Shown here: positions 9,478 through 18,324 of the stretch, piece by piece
Layout: every line of letters begins with the position of its first letter
Numbering within the stretch: the stretch's first letter is position 1
NCBI GenBank assembly: GCA_965214625.1
Contig: OZ243962.1
Coordinates: 1,674,001-1,738,000 of the forward strand
Source: G965214625 sp965214625
Lineage (GTDB): Bacteria; Pseudomonadota; Gammaproteobacteria; Arenicellales; Poriferihabitantaceae
DNA: 64,000 nt
Reading direction: 5' to 3'
Program-made: the position numbers and the translations under genes
The notes under the pieces: model-generated
Database searches by the model: none
Told to the model about the DNA's origin: nothing
The model's input: the letters and a program-made list of their open reading frames with translations, nothing else

Positions 9478-10695
9478 TCACCGTTCATGTCGCAGCGCCG
9501 AGGTGCTGGCGAATAATGCCACCGTCAACAGCAAGAGGCCATTGAGTACCAATGCAATATCCGCGCCGGCCATGACCGCCAGCAACCCCAACTCCAAGTG
9601 TCCGACAGGTGCCACACCCACCGCAAACACCCACGTGCCCATGGCCCGGCCCCGAAGACGGTCAGGGACGACCAACTGCATCATGCTCTGGCTCAGTATA
9701 TCGGTCGATGCCGCCATCGCGGCGACCGCTGCGACGGCGAACAGGGCGAACATGAAATGGGGCGCAGACCCGAGGGCGACCACGGCCAGACCAAAGCCAA
9801 AAGTGACCCACAGATACGCTTTCCCCTTTTGTCGCAAATCGAGTGCACCGGCCAGGTAGATGCCGGCAAGTATGCCGCCACCTGCCCGGGCGGCATGCAG
9901 GTAGCCCAAACCGTCAGCACCGACCATGAGCTTTGAGGTGGCCAGTTCCGGCAGTGCGGTCGCGAAGGAAAACCCCAGAATCTCAATCGCCGATGTCAGA
10001 AAAATCAAAGCCCGCAAGCGCTGGTTGGTACGGAGTTCAAGCCAATATTCCTTCAGGTTTTCGACAACCGAAACCGACCGGGTTCCCAGGGACAGTCCCG
10101 GTGTCACCAGCCCCAGCACGATGACAAAGGCCACGGCATGGGCGGCACTGAGAGAGAAAAAAGCGAAACCGGGACCCCAATGGTGCAACAGGCTGCCGGA
10201 CAGCAACGCCCCAATCAACTGGCCGACCCGCGTCCCCAGATTGATCAGCCCGAAACCGGAGACAATCCGCTCGCCGCCAACCACATCATAGAGATAACTG
10301 GCACGGACCGGGTTGTAGATTGCCCGCAATGCCCCGCACACAAAAGCCATCAGCAGTAATTGTTCGGGGCCAACCTCACCGAACACGAGCACCCAGCCGA
10401 ACCCGCCGAGCAACACGGCAATCAGGCCTTCGATAACAGGCAATAAGAGGCGCCGATCAAACCAGTCCGCCATCATGCCGGCAGGGATGCCAAAAAGCAG
10501 CATCGGGCCAAAATAAAACGCCAGCGAAATGCCGACCCATATCGTTGAGTTGGTCTGTTCGAAAATCAGGAAACTGATGATCACCTGTTCGCCAGCCATC
10601 CCGATGGCATTGAAAGAGGTACTGATCCATAACCGGCGAAAATCAACCAATTGCAACGCCGGATGGCGCAGCACGCCTTTCAAGTAGGAAAGCAT
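9478..10695 (-). CDS. MFS transporter, EntS-like branch
   Basis: Major facilitator protein of 405 aa with 12 predicted helices. The N-terminus (FRRLWISTSFNAIGMAGEQV) and the loop AGMMADWFDRRLLLP, the MFS G-x-x-x-D-R-x-G-R-type motif, resemble the enterobactin exporter EntS/MFS_3 branch. It is the first gene of a tightly spaced minus-strand set (MFS, EamA, PLP decarboxylase, dioxygenase). Two exporter families side by side suggest efflux or uptake of a small pathway compound. Substrate prediction is not possible from sequence alone. Confidence 0.85.
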   Translation of the reverse strand: MLSYLKGVLRHPALQLVDFRRLWISTSFNAIGMAGEQVIISFLIFEQTNSTIWVGISLAFYFGPMLLFGIPAGMMADWFDRRLLLPVIEGLIAVLLGGFGWVLVFGEVGPEQLLLMAFVCGALRAIYNPVRASYLYDVVGGERIVSGFGLINLGTRVGQLIGALLSGSLLHHWGPGFAFFSLSAAHAVAFVIVLGLVTPGLSLGTRSVSVVENLKEYWLELRTNQRLRALIFLTSAIEILGFSFATALPELATSKLMVGADGLGYLHAARAGGGILAGIYLAGALDLRQKGKAYLWVTFGFGLAVVALGSAPHFMFALFAVAAVAAMAASTDILSQSMMQLVVPDRLRGRAMGTWVFAVGVAPVGHLELGLLAVMAGADIALVLNGLLLLTVALFASTSALRHER

Positions 10696-10883
10696 CGGCG
10701 GGATTAAGATGGACCGGCCGGGCGGCCGGTCTTGCCGGCGAAGCGCAAGACAATGGACGGGTTGGACCGGCGGGATCGATTCCCACGGTTTTCACGAGGG
10801 ATTACCGCATGGAAGGTCATCGCATCAAGGGGTTTTCCAGGCCACCCTCGTTACAGAAAATCGACGGAGAGCCGTGCGGTGAC

Positions 10884-11579
10884 CTAAGGCGCCAGGATGG
10901 CGCCACCGTCAACATCGACCGTGGTGCCGGTGACAAACTGATTTTCCAAAAGGAACAGCACGGCGGATGCAACCTCATCTGGCGTGCCGGCGCGGGGAAT
11001 CAGGTTTCCGTGGGAGGCCTCCTTGAAAAATCGCTCACGGTGCGCGCCTTGTGCTGGAAACATGGGGGTGTCGATCAGCCCGGGCGAGACCGCATTGATC
11101 CGTTTGGGCGCAATTTCCGGGGCGATCGCACGGACAAACCCTTCGACGGCGTTGCCGACAGTCGATATCGCCGACATGCCGGGGCGGCAGCGTCTTGCCG
11201 GAGAACCGCTGATCAACACAATCGCCCCCCGCTCGACGACATGAGGGACACCGAGTCTTACGGCATTCACATAGCCCCAGAGTTTGGCGAAAGACTGTTG
11301 AAAACCATCCAGATCCATTTCCATAAATGGGCCCACCGCACGTTCTCCCCCGGTTGCGGCATTGATCAAGAAATCGATCGGCCCTTGTTTTGCAAACAGT
11401 CTTTTGAGGGCTTCGCGGTCTAACACATCGATCTTTTCGGCCGGTAACCCATCACACTGCCCGCGACGGCTGGCGACGATCACTTCTGATCCGTGATCGA
11501 CCAGAGCCCGGGCGATGGCCAGCCCGATACCGGATGTGCCCCCTAACACAAGGGATTTCTTGTTGTCGAAATAAGTCAT
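10884..11579 (-). CDS. SDR-family protein lacking the YxxxK catalytic pair
   Basis: Rossmann-fold short-chain dehydrogenase homolog, 231 aa. The cofactor motif GGTSGIG near the N-terminus, the INAATGG strand (NNAG position) and RINAVSPGLIDTPMF are clear. The catalytic Ser is present (LISGSPA). At the place of the YxxxK motif the sequence reads ISTVGNAVEGF, so Tyr is replaced by Ile and Lys by Gly. I know similar divergent bacterial SDR proteins that lack these residues, so this is probably a real subfamily rather than decay. It may bind a nucleotide or substrate without standard dehydrogenase activity. It lies about 190 bases upstream of the MFS gene. Confidence 0.8.
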   Translation of the reverse strand: MTYFDNKKSLVLGGTSGIGLAIARALVDHGSEVIVASRRGQCDGLPAEKIDVLDREALKRLFAKQGPIDFLINAATGGERAVGPFMEMDLDGFQQSFAKLWGYVNAVRLGVPHVVERGAIVLISGSPARRCRPGMSAISTVGNAVEGFVRAIAPEIAPKRINAVSPGLIDTPMFPAQGAHRERFFKEASHGNLIPRAGTPDEVASAVLFLLENQFVTGTTVDVDGGAILAP

Positions 11580-12187
11580 GCGTATTGCGTTATGATCAAT
11601 GTATCGAAATGTCCGTTCCCGTCAATGACACGGGCAGGCATGCGCCGTCTCGGGGAGCGATCATCGCGGTTTTCCGGTTTTTCAGTACGTCAGGCCAGAC
11701 TCACGAAGGCGGTGCAGGCGACGATAATACCCCATTGGGGTGGGCAAACCAATCTTATCATCGGCCAATCGGTGAGCTCATCATTGCGCTGTCTGCTCCC
11801 GCGTCGCCAGTGCTTGTCGGGGACAGCCAAGATGCGACTCGGTCCGAATAACGGCACGCATCTCGGTGGACCGGGGTGACTGACAGGCAGGGTCCCTTGA
11901 GGCCAGCCAATGTCCTGTACCTTGTGAAAGAGTGCTTTGGCAGCCATGCAGGCCGACATTACACAGGGGCAAGGGCCGGTTGGGCAGAGGGAACACCGCC
12001 CGTTTGGCCCCGCCGTGCCATGAGAAAAAACCGAAAGGCAAGATGCCCTCAAACAGGCAACCACCGGCGCCAAGAGGTACACTGAAACGAAAACGAAACA
12101 TCATCCCGTCATATGGCGCTTTGTTTGGGGTGCTCGGGTTGCTGTCATACGAACACACAGCTGATGACCATCACGACGCTTCGGTCG
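11580..12187. other. intergenic region without a recognised gene
   Basis: About 600 bases between the SDR gene and nrdJb. Several short frames exist on both strands, the longest 125 codons on the minus strand (11781-12158), but none has a recognisable domain, convincing start or consistent coding character. I see no RNA gene. It may hold a decayed gene plus the promoter of the SDR gene. Confidence 0.4.
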
Positions 12188-12925
12188 CTAGCTACACTTG
12201 CTGTCTCCACAGTTCAGACAGGTCATGCACCCATCCATCAACACACGGGCAATCATGTTGCATTTGGCACACAGCGTGGCGCCTTCAGGAAAAGCATTTT
12301 CCAGTTCATCGGCGGGTCGGCTTAATGCGGACAGTTGAGTCTGTTCAAACTGTTGGCGTTTATGCTTGATCAATGCCTGCTGATGCTCATCCAGTACCGG
12401 GTCAACAATCATGCCGATCGATTTGAGATGTGATTCAATCGCCTCACCGATTTCAGCGACCAGGGAGGGCATAAATTTGCCGCCTCGCTTGAAATAGCCG
12501 CCCTTTGGATCAAAGACACTCTTTAGTTCATCAACCATAAAGGTGACGTCCCCGCCTTTTCGAAAGACAGCCGAAATGATCAAGGTCAGCCCCGAAATCC
12601 ACTGATAGTGATCCATGTTTTTCGAATTGATGAAAATTTCGAATGGCCGCCGCTTTTCATAGGGCGTGCCGGGATTCAACAATATATCGTTGATCGTGAT
12701 GTAGAAGGCATGCTCCGATACCGGGGTCTTGATTTTGTACGTGCTGCCGACCAGCATGTCCGGTCGAGCGACCCTTTCATGCATCTGAACGATATTGTTA
12801 TTGTCCCGTTTCTCCCCGCTATCGGCCAACGGGGGCATCGGTGAATGCGGGGAACCCCTTTCTTCTCCCGAAGAGGGCTTGACCACATCGTAGCCCACTA
12901 TTTTTTTATCGATTTTGATACTCAT
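12188..12925 (-). CDS. nrdJb: NrdJb, C-terminal subunit of split B12-dependent ribonucleotide reductase
   Basis: Second polypeptide of a class II (adenosylcobalamin-dependent) ribonucleotide reductase. It has a TSCPD-type domain (MDHYQWISGLTLIISAVFRK, then FMVDELKSVFDPKGG) and a cysteine-rich tail with CAKC, CMTC and CGDSKC in its last 30 residues. This tail corresponds to the C-terminal swinging arm that re-reduces the active-site disulfide and may bind zinc. In Pseudomonas aeruginosa the same split into NrdJa (about 730 aa) and NrdJb (about 230 aa) is established, and both are needed for activity. It lies 50 bases after nrdJa on the same strand, so they are surely one operon. Confidence 0.88.
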   Translation of the reverse strand: MSIKIDKKIVGYDVVKPSSGEERGSPHSPMPPLADSGEKRDNNNIVQMHERVARPDMLVGSTYKIKTPVSEHAFYITINDILLNPGTPYEKRRPFEIFINSKNMDHYQWISGLTLIISAVFRKGGDVTFMVDELKSVFDPKGGYFKRGGKFMPSLVAEIGEAIESHLKSIGMIVDPVLDEHQQALIKHKRQQFEQTQLSALSRPADELENAFPEGATLCAKCNMIARVLMDGCMTCLNCGDSKCS

Positions 12926-12975
12926 GGCCGAACCATATGCTCATCTGGTCTTGTTGTTCCCGTAAGCGCTTTGAT

Positions 12976-15117
12976 TTAGAAACGACCGTAATAGCCTTCC
13001 TTCAAGGCATCGAATAAATTGGCAGCGGTATGGGTTTCTCCATCGTATTCGATTTCTTCATTTCCCTTGACTTCAATGGTTTTTCCATCGTCCAGCGTAA
13101 ATTTATACAGGGTGTTTTCCAGATCATCGTCCTTGACCAGCACCCCTTGGAAAACCTCTGGATTGAACCGAAAAGTGGTACAGCCCTTTAATCCCTGCTC
13201 CCAGGCGTACTGGTAGATGTCCTGAAAGTCGGAGAACGGAAAATCCGTTGGCACATTCGCCGTTTTGGAGATCGACGAATCAATCCATTTCTGTGCCGCC
13301 GCCTGAACATCAACATGCTGCTGGGGCGTGATGTCGTCCGCGCTGACAAAATAATCCGGTAATGCGGTTTCTTTTTTTTCAGCACCGGGCTCGGCATGCG
13401 GGTTCACCCAATATCGGTATGCCAATAACTCATAAGAAAACACATCCACTTTTTCTTTGGTTTTCCGGCCCTCACGAATCACGTTGCGACTGTACATGTG
13501 CGCGAACGAGGGCTCTATGCCGTTGCTCACATTGTTTGCCAAAGAAAGGCTAATGGTGCCCGTAGGCGCAATCGAGGTATGATGGGTATAGCGGCAACCC
13601 TTGGTTGCGACCGCGTTTTGCAGCTCCACCGGGAATTGCTGCATATAGCGACTATATTTCCCCATGAGCACGGAACCGGTCACCTTTTCCCCTATTCGAT
13701 AGCCATCTTCCGCCATTTCGGGACGCAAGGCGAGCATTTTTGCGGTGACGGCATATTCTTTCGCCAACACCGGCGCAATGCCCTTTTCTTCTGCAAGCTC
13801 AATGCCGACTTCCCAGCCAACAAGTGCCATTTCCTTGGCGACACGTTCGGTAAAAGCCAGCGATTCGTCGCTGCCGTATTTTATCTTCAACATGGTCAAG
13901 GTGGAGCCAAGACCCAAAAACCCCATCCCATGGCGACGTTTTGAGAGGATTTCTTCTTGCTGCTCGTCCAATGGTAGGCCATTGATCTCGACCACGTTAT
14001 CCAGCATTCTGGAAAATATGGCCACGACTTCGCGATATTTATGCCAGTCAAACCGGGCGATGTCGGTGAACGGATTGTCGACAAATTTGGTCAGATTGAC
14101 CGAACCGAGCAAGCAGGCACCATAGGGTGGCAGCGGTTGCTCCCCACAAGGGTTGGTTGCCCGAATATCCTCACAAAACCAGTTGTTGTTCATCTCGTTG
14201 ATGCGGTCGACGAGAATGAAGCCGGGTTCCGCATAGTTATAGGTCGACTGCATGATCAGGCCCCACAACCGTTTGGCAGGGATGGTGTTGTAAACCCGGC
14301 AGGCAACCTGCCCCAGGTCATTGGTTGTATAGTTGCGGTCCGTAGCCCAGTACCGCCAGACGATCTCATGCTCTCCACTGTCAATTTCATGTTGGGTCGC
14401 GGGGAACGACAAGTTCCACTCCGTATCCTCTTTGACGGCCTGCATGAATTCGTCGGTAATCAAGCAGGACAGATTAAACTGACGAAGTCGCCCGTCCTTG
14501 CGTTTGGCACGGATAAACTCGAGTATATCGGGGTGGGAGATATCAAATGTCCCCATTTGTGCGCCTCGTCGTCCACCGGCTGACGACACGGTAAAGCACA
14601 TTGAATCAAAAATATCCATAAATGAAAGCGGGCCGGAAGTATAAGCACCGGCACCACTGACAAAAGCGCCTTTGGGACGCAATGTCGAAAATTCATAGCC
14701 GATCCCGCAGCCCGCCTTAAGGGTCAGCCCGGCTTCATGGAGCGACACCAGGACGCCGTCCATGGAATCGGGAATCGTTTTTGAAACGGTACAGTTGATC
14801 GTGCTCGTTGCCGGCTTGTGCTCGTAGGCCCCTGCATTGGAAGTGATGCGACCGGCAGGGATGGCACCATTTTGTAATGCCCAAGCGAACTTGTCATACC
14901 AGAACCGTCTTTTTTCCTCTGTGGCCTCAACGTTGACCAATGCGCTAGCCACTCGACGATAGGTGTCGGTGATATCACGATCAACCGGCTCCCCTTTCAT
15001 CGTCTTCAACCGGTATTTCTTATCCCAAATATCAAGCGATGCGGGCTGTAACGCGATGTCGTCCAGGGAAACCGTACTGTTAACACTGTTCTTTTTGTTT
15101 TCGGCAGTGCTAGCCAT
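12976..15117 (-). CDS. nrdJa: NrdJa, catalytic subunit of B12-dependent ribonucleoside-diphosphate reductase
   Basis: Catalytic chain of class II ribonucleotide reductase, 713 aa, making deoxyribonucleotides with an adenosylcobalamin-generated thiyl radical and independent of oxygen. Landmarks: NCTVSKTIPDSM (first redox Cys), NPCGEQPLPPYG (thiyl-radical Cys and catalytic Glu), GACLLGSVNL (second redox Cys) and the phosphate-binding APTGTISLS. The TSCPD/cysteine tail of one-chain enzymes is missing and is provided by the next gene. The ATG is preceded by AAGGA. I looked for a cobalamin riboswitch in the 200 bases upstream and saw none. No nrdAB or nrdDG is in the window. Confidence 0.92.
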   Translation of the reverse strand: MASTAENKKNSVNSTVSLDDIALQPASLDIWDKKYRLKTMKGEPVDRDITDTYRRVASALVNVEATEEKRRFWYDKFAWALQNGAIPAGRITSNAGAYEHKPATSTINCTVSKTIPDSMDGVLVSLHEAGLTLKAGCGIGYEFSTLRPKGAFVSGAGAYTSGPLSFMDIFDSMCFTVSSAGGRRGAQMGTFDISHPDILEFIRAKRKDGRLRQFNLSCLITDEFMQAVKEDTEWNLSFPATQHEIDSGEHEIVWRYWATDRNYTTNDLGQVACRVYNTIPAKRLWGLIMQSTYNYAEPGFILVDRINEMNNNWFCEDIRATNPCGEQPLPPYGACLLGSVNLTKFVDNPFTDIARFDWHKYREVVAIFSRMLDNVVEINGLPLDEQQEEILSKRRHGMGFLGLGSTLTMLKIKYGSDESLAFTERVAKEMALVGWEVGIELAEEKGIAPVLAKEYAVTAKMLALRPEMAEDGYRIGEKVTGSVLMGKYSRYMQQFPVELQNAVATKGCRYTHHTSIAPTGTISLSLANNVSNGIEPSFAHMYSRNVIREGRKTKEKVDVFSYELLAYRYWVNPHAEPGAEKKETALPDYFVSADDITPQQHVDVQAAAQKWIDSSISKTANVPTDFPFSDFQDIYQYAWEQGLKGCTTFRFNPEVFQGVLVKDDDLENTLYKFTLDDGKTIEVKGNEEIEYDGETHTAANLFDALKEGYYGRF

Positions 15118-15438
15118 TATTCCTTGACCGTTGGTTTTTTGGCATGTGGTTTTTTGGTGTGTCTTTCAGTCCCGTCAATTAACTTTATCCCTGTTCCCCA
15201 TCGACGACCAACACGAGGTAATTTCGCATGGACTCTCTCGCTTGAACAGATATATCGACATCCGATCGGCATTAACTTGCACGTGTCGCTACTTTACTAG
15301 ATATCCAAGATTTGTTCAACGCTCAGATTGCGAGTGAGCATGTCAACTCTGGAGAGAGTGAGTCTTTTCCAATCCAGAGATGAGTCTGAAAGTGTCTGTT
15401 TTTCCATGGATTATTTAACGGCTTTTCCATAGCGTCAC

Positions 15439-15675
15439 TCAGAAGGATTGATACGATGTCAAGGGCTTCGGCGTATGATTCATGATGCCGTGCTTTCGCT
15501 GACCAGGCGGCGTGGTTTCGGGTAGAGTGAAAAGGTGGAAGCCACGTGTCCCGCGCGTTATTGACCTGTCGGGCGGCGGCAGGTTGTCCCGGATCCACTG
15601 ATAGGCCGCTTCGCGGGACGGGGGTTCAAAATCGAAGGGGGTGGCACCGGTCAGGAACGCGCGGATCTCCTCCAC
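15439..15675 (-). pseudogene. possible transposase N-terminal remnant
   Basis: A 78-codon frame beginning MEEIRAFLTGATPFDFEPP and continuing REAAYQWIRDNL. This resembles, from memory, the N-termini of integrase-type transposases that start with a MEEIRAFL-like helix before an HTH region. After about 35 codons the resemblance stops, so it would be a truncated copy. The rest of the 700-base gap (15118-15816) between nrdJa and the secreted FGE-like gene holds nothing else I recognise. Confidence 0.35.
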
Positions 15676-15825
15676 CGTCTGTCAACGTGGGCGGTACCAT
15701 TTCAAAATCATTCTCCGATGATCCCAAAATCGCCGCCTTAAGGCTCATTTCTCATTGGACAAGACTTATTATTTTTTGATGGATGGCGAAGTGCAACAAT
15801 ACGGGTTTCTCTGATTTTGCGCGCT

Positions 15826-16647
15826 ATGTTTGAAATGTTTTTGAGTTTGAAATTGAACGTCAAGTGGGTGGTCGTTTTTCTGATGGTGATCGGTCTGATC
15901 TCGCCGGGTTCCCATGCGGATGACATGGTGGGGAAGGCCTTTCGGGATTGCGCGGTTTGCCCCGAGATGGTCGTCGTTCCGCCGGGTTCATTCAAGATGG
16001 GCTCTAATGACAGTGATTATGATTATGATACTGAGCAACCGGTGCATAAAGTGACCCCAGCACATCCGTTGGCGGTGGGGAAGTATGAAATCACGTTTTC
16101 CCAATGGGATGCCTGCATGTCGGAGGGTGGATGTTCGCAGAACCCGTTCGATTTCTGGGGTCGTGGGAATCGTCCGGTGATCTTTGTCAATTGGAATGAT
16201 GTACAGGAGTATGTGCGGTGGTTAGGGCGAAAGACGGGCCAGCGTTATCGATTATTGAGTGAGGCGGAATGGGAGTATGTGGCGCGGGCGGGCACGCAGA
16301 CGGAATATCACACGGGCGACCGGATTACCACGGATCAGGCTAATTTCAAAGGGGATGTTTATCGCGAACAGACCGTTCCGGTGGGCCGTTTACCGGCCAA
16401 TGATTTTGGGTTACACGATGTGCATGGCAACGTAACGGAGTGGGTGGAGGACTGTTACCATAAACGTTACGATGGCGCGCCAACGAACGGTAGTGCGTGG
16501 ACTACTGGAGAGTGTCGCAACCGCGTGGTGCGCGGTGGCTCCTGGACCAACCTTCCGGAGGCCCTGCGTTCCGCCTATCGCTTCGGGTTTTCGGGCGGTC
16601 GGTACGGCAACCTTGGGTTCCGCGTGGCCCGGACGCTCACTCCGTGA
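15826..16647 (+). CDS. secreted formylglycine-generating-enzyme-like (SUMF1 fold) protein
   Basis: Protein of the FGE-sulfatase/C-type-lectin-like fold with an N-terminal signal peptide (hydrophobic VVVFLMVIGLISPGSHA, cleavage near residue 30). Fold landmarks: MVVVPPGSFKMGSND, GKYEITFSQWDAC, RLLSEAEWEYVARAG, HDVHGNVTEWVEDCY, VVRGGSW and a final GFRVARTL. The two C-terminal copper-binding cysteines of true formylglycine-generating enzymes are absent (AYRFGFSGGRYGN instead), so sulfatase activation is unlikely and a binding role is favoured. The in-frame TTG three codons earlier is an alternative start. Its C-terminus has the form of a retroelement-diversified region (see separate entry). It stands alone, next to a transposase remnant. 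Confidence 0.8.
   Translation: MFEMFLSLKLNVKWVVVFLMVIGLISPGSHADDMVGKAFRDCAVCPEMVVVPPGSFKMGSNDSDYDYDTEQPVHKVTPAHPLAVGKYEITFSQWDACMSEGGCSQNPFDFWGRGNRPVIFVNWNDVQEYVRWLGRKTGQRYRLLSEAEWEYVARAGTQTEYHTGDRITTDQANFKGDVYREQTVPVGRLPANDFGLHDVHGNVTEWVEDCYHKRYDGAPTNGSAWTTGECRNRVVRGGSWTNLPEALRSAYRFGFSGGRYGNLGFRVARTLTP
16531..16632 (+). other. candidate diversity-generating-retroelement variable region
   Basis: The last 35 codons of the FGE-like gene follow the plan of known variable regions in this fold: constant codons (RGGSW, LRSA-R, GFR) separated by codons explained as substitutions of template adenines. For example CGG TAC GGC AAC CTT GGG TTC CGC is what A-only changes would give from CGG AAC AAC AAC ATT GGG TTC CGC, a usual template form. 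TAT, TTC and TTT at upstream sites fit AAT, AAC and AAT. A G-rich run (TTCGGGGGGGTCC) follows the stop codon. No reverse transcriptase gene and no template repeat is visible in this window, so any template must lie elsewhere. Confidence 0.45.
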
Positions 16648-16961
16648 CTCTTCACTTCTTTACTTCGGGGGGGTCCAGGGGGCAAGGTCCTTGGCGAGTC
16701 ATCTCGCGCGCGCCTTCTGGGTATCGAGAAATTGTGGGTTTTCTTTCGTATGGCCTGGGAGTTGCGGTTTCTGGATTTCAGGCGCTCTCAGCAGGCGCAA
16801 GCGGGACGATATCGGGCGTCCATAGTCTCCAACCCACGGCCACAAGCCAAGATTCGAGTGTGTCGCATTGCAGGGGGCATCACTGGGGGAGTGGCGTTCT
16901 TAACAGTGCCGAAGCATGAGGCACCGGCGGCGGGTTTGCCGGGCTGACAGCTGAAAGCCGC
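16648..16961. other. non-coding gap after the FGE-like gene
   Basis: About 310 bases, convergent between the FGE-like gene and waaF. A G-rich tract lies just after the stop codon. No frame here has a recognisable domain, and I see no reverse transcriptase or accessory gene of a retroelement. Confidence 0.4.
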
Positions 16962-17975
16962 TCATTTCAAAATCGCCAGCACCTTGTCGGGGGTCAACTG
17001 GTGGAGGCAGTTTGTATGGCCAAGCGGACAATGTCGCTTGAAGCAGGGACGGCAGTCGAGATCCAGGCCCAGGCGATGCGAATTATCAGCCAGCGGCGGA
17101 GTGAACGTGTCCGAGGTCGACCCATAGATCGCGATGACGTGACCGCCGGTTGCCGCCGCGATATGCATCAGCCCCGAGTCATTGGTCACCACATGTCGGG
17201 CAAGCGAGATCAAATCGACGACGTCATCGAGTGCCGTATTGCCGACCAGATTGACGCAGCAGTGATTGCTGAGCATACCGATTTCTTGTGCGATCGGTGT
17301 TTCCTTGTGTGAACCCAATAACCACACCTGCCAGCCCTGTGCGGTCTTGGCTTTTGCCACCTCAGCAAAGTAAGCGGCAGGCCACTGCTTTGCCGGGCCA
17401 TATTCCGCACCGGGACACAGCGCAACAATCGGCACCGTGGTATTCAAGCGGAATCGAGCCGACAATTGCCGTATTCGGTCCGGGTCAACCACCAGGCGGG
17501 GGAACGGCGGTTCCAGGGGCATCGTCGATTTGCTGGGTCGACCCAAAGAAACATAGCGTTGTACGTTAAGCGGCATCGCGACCTTGTCGAGCTTGCGGAT
17601 ATCATTGAGTAACCCGTATCGCTGCTCCCCTACAAATCCGGTGCGTTTCGGAATGCCCGCCAGCCAGGGAATCAACGCCGATTTGAATGATCCGGGCAAT
17701 ACAATGGCCTGATCGATGCCCCGGCGACGCAGCGACCGGGCTAATCGATAGCGCTCTTTCCAGTGAAACGAGCCGTGCCCCGCTGACAGGGTCATGACGG
17801 CATCTACTTCAGGCATTCGCCGCAGCAAGGGCGTGCTCCAGTCCGGCGCCACAACCGTCACATGGCTGCCGGGTGATTGCTGCTTGAGCGCCAGGTACAG
17901 ACTCTGCGCCATCACGATGTCGCCAATCCAGGCAGGGCTGATAACGAGCACGCGTCTGTTTGATGTCGTTGTCAT
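16962..17975 (-). CDS. waaF: lipopolysaccharide heptosyltransferase II
   Basis: Glycosyltransferase family 9 enzyme that adds the second heptose to the LPS inner core from ADP-heptose, acting at the cytoplasmic face of the inner membrane. The start VLVISPAWIGDIVMAQSLY matches WaaF, and the C-terminal donor-site region includes LCPGAEYGPAKQWPAAYFAE, VTNDSGLMHIAAA and IYGSTSDTFTPPL. The CRPCFKRHCPLGHTNCL cysteine cluster near the end is also typical of the WaaF type. Length 337 aa is usual. It is the last gene of a glnE-ilvE-zinc finger-waaF run on the minus strand. Confidence 0.93.
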   Translation of the reverse strand: MTTTSNRRVLVISPAWIGDIVMAQSLYLALKQQSPGSHVTVVAPDWSTPLLRRMPEVDAVMTLSAGHGSFHWKERYRLARSLRRRGIDQAIVLPGSFKSALIPWLAGIPKRTGFVGEQRYGLLNDIRKLDKVAMPLNVQRYVSLGRPSKSTMPLEPPFPRLVVDPDRIRQLSARFRLNTTVPIVALCPGAEYGPAKQWPAAYFAEVAKAKTAQGWQVWLLGSHKETPIAQEIGMLSNHCCVNLVGNTALDDVVDLISLARHVVTNDSGLMHIAAATGGHVIAIYGSTSDTFTPPLADNSHRLGLDLDCRPCFKRHCPLGHTNCLHQLTPDKVLAILK

Positions 17976-18080
17976 AGCAATAGTGGGCCAAACCGGATCT
18001 GATCAAGGGTCATGTGTCAGTCGTTACCGTGTGGTCCTCGACACGACAATGGCAACCGAGCGGACAACTAACGGATTGGA

Positions 18081-18302
18081 CTAGTGCGAAGACTCAACGG
18101 GTTCTTTGAGGAGATAGATCGTGCCGCAGTAGGGACACACTTCGTGGCCACTTTCTTCGATGGGTAAATATACTTTCGGGTGGGAGTCCCACAAACGGGT
18201 ACCGGGCAGGGGACAATGTAAAGGCAAATCAGCGGCCGTCACCTCAACGCGTCGGTGTGCATTGGGTTGATCGGTGTTTTTCTCCGAGGGTAGTGTGTTC
18301 AT
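18081..18302 (-). CDS. zinc-finger (zf-CHCC) protein
   Basis: Small protein of 73 aa of the zf-CHCC family, related to the NDUFS6 zinc-binding domain. It shows VEVTAADLPLHCPLPG, SHPKVYLPIEESG and the metal site CPYCGTIYLL, with the third Cys in LHCP and a His in between. The cellular role of these bacterial proteins is not well defined. Its location between ilvE and waaF is common in gammaproteobacteria. It starts about 20 bases after the ilvE stop and is likely cotranscribed. Confidence 0.85.
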   Translation of the reverse strand: MNTLPSEKNTDQPNAHRRVEVTAADLPLHCPLPGTRLWDSHPKVYLPIEESGHEVCPYCGTIYLLKEPVESSH

Positions 18303-18324
18303 CGGTTCATGACTCGCGTTGGCG

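Noticed and set aside
15118..15340. Possible cobalamin riboswitch or NrdR box upstream of nrdJa
   Set aside because: No B12-box-like sequence or expected fold was seen, and the ATATAT-containing segment does not match a pair of NrdR boxes well enough.
15817..16647. Annotation as a true sulfatase-activating enzyme
   Set aside because: The C-terminal Cys pair needed by copper-dependent formylglycine-generating enzymes is absent.
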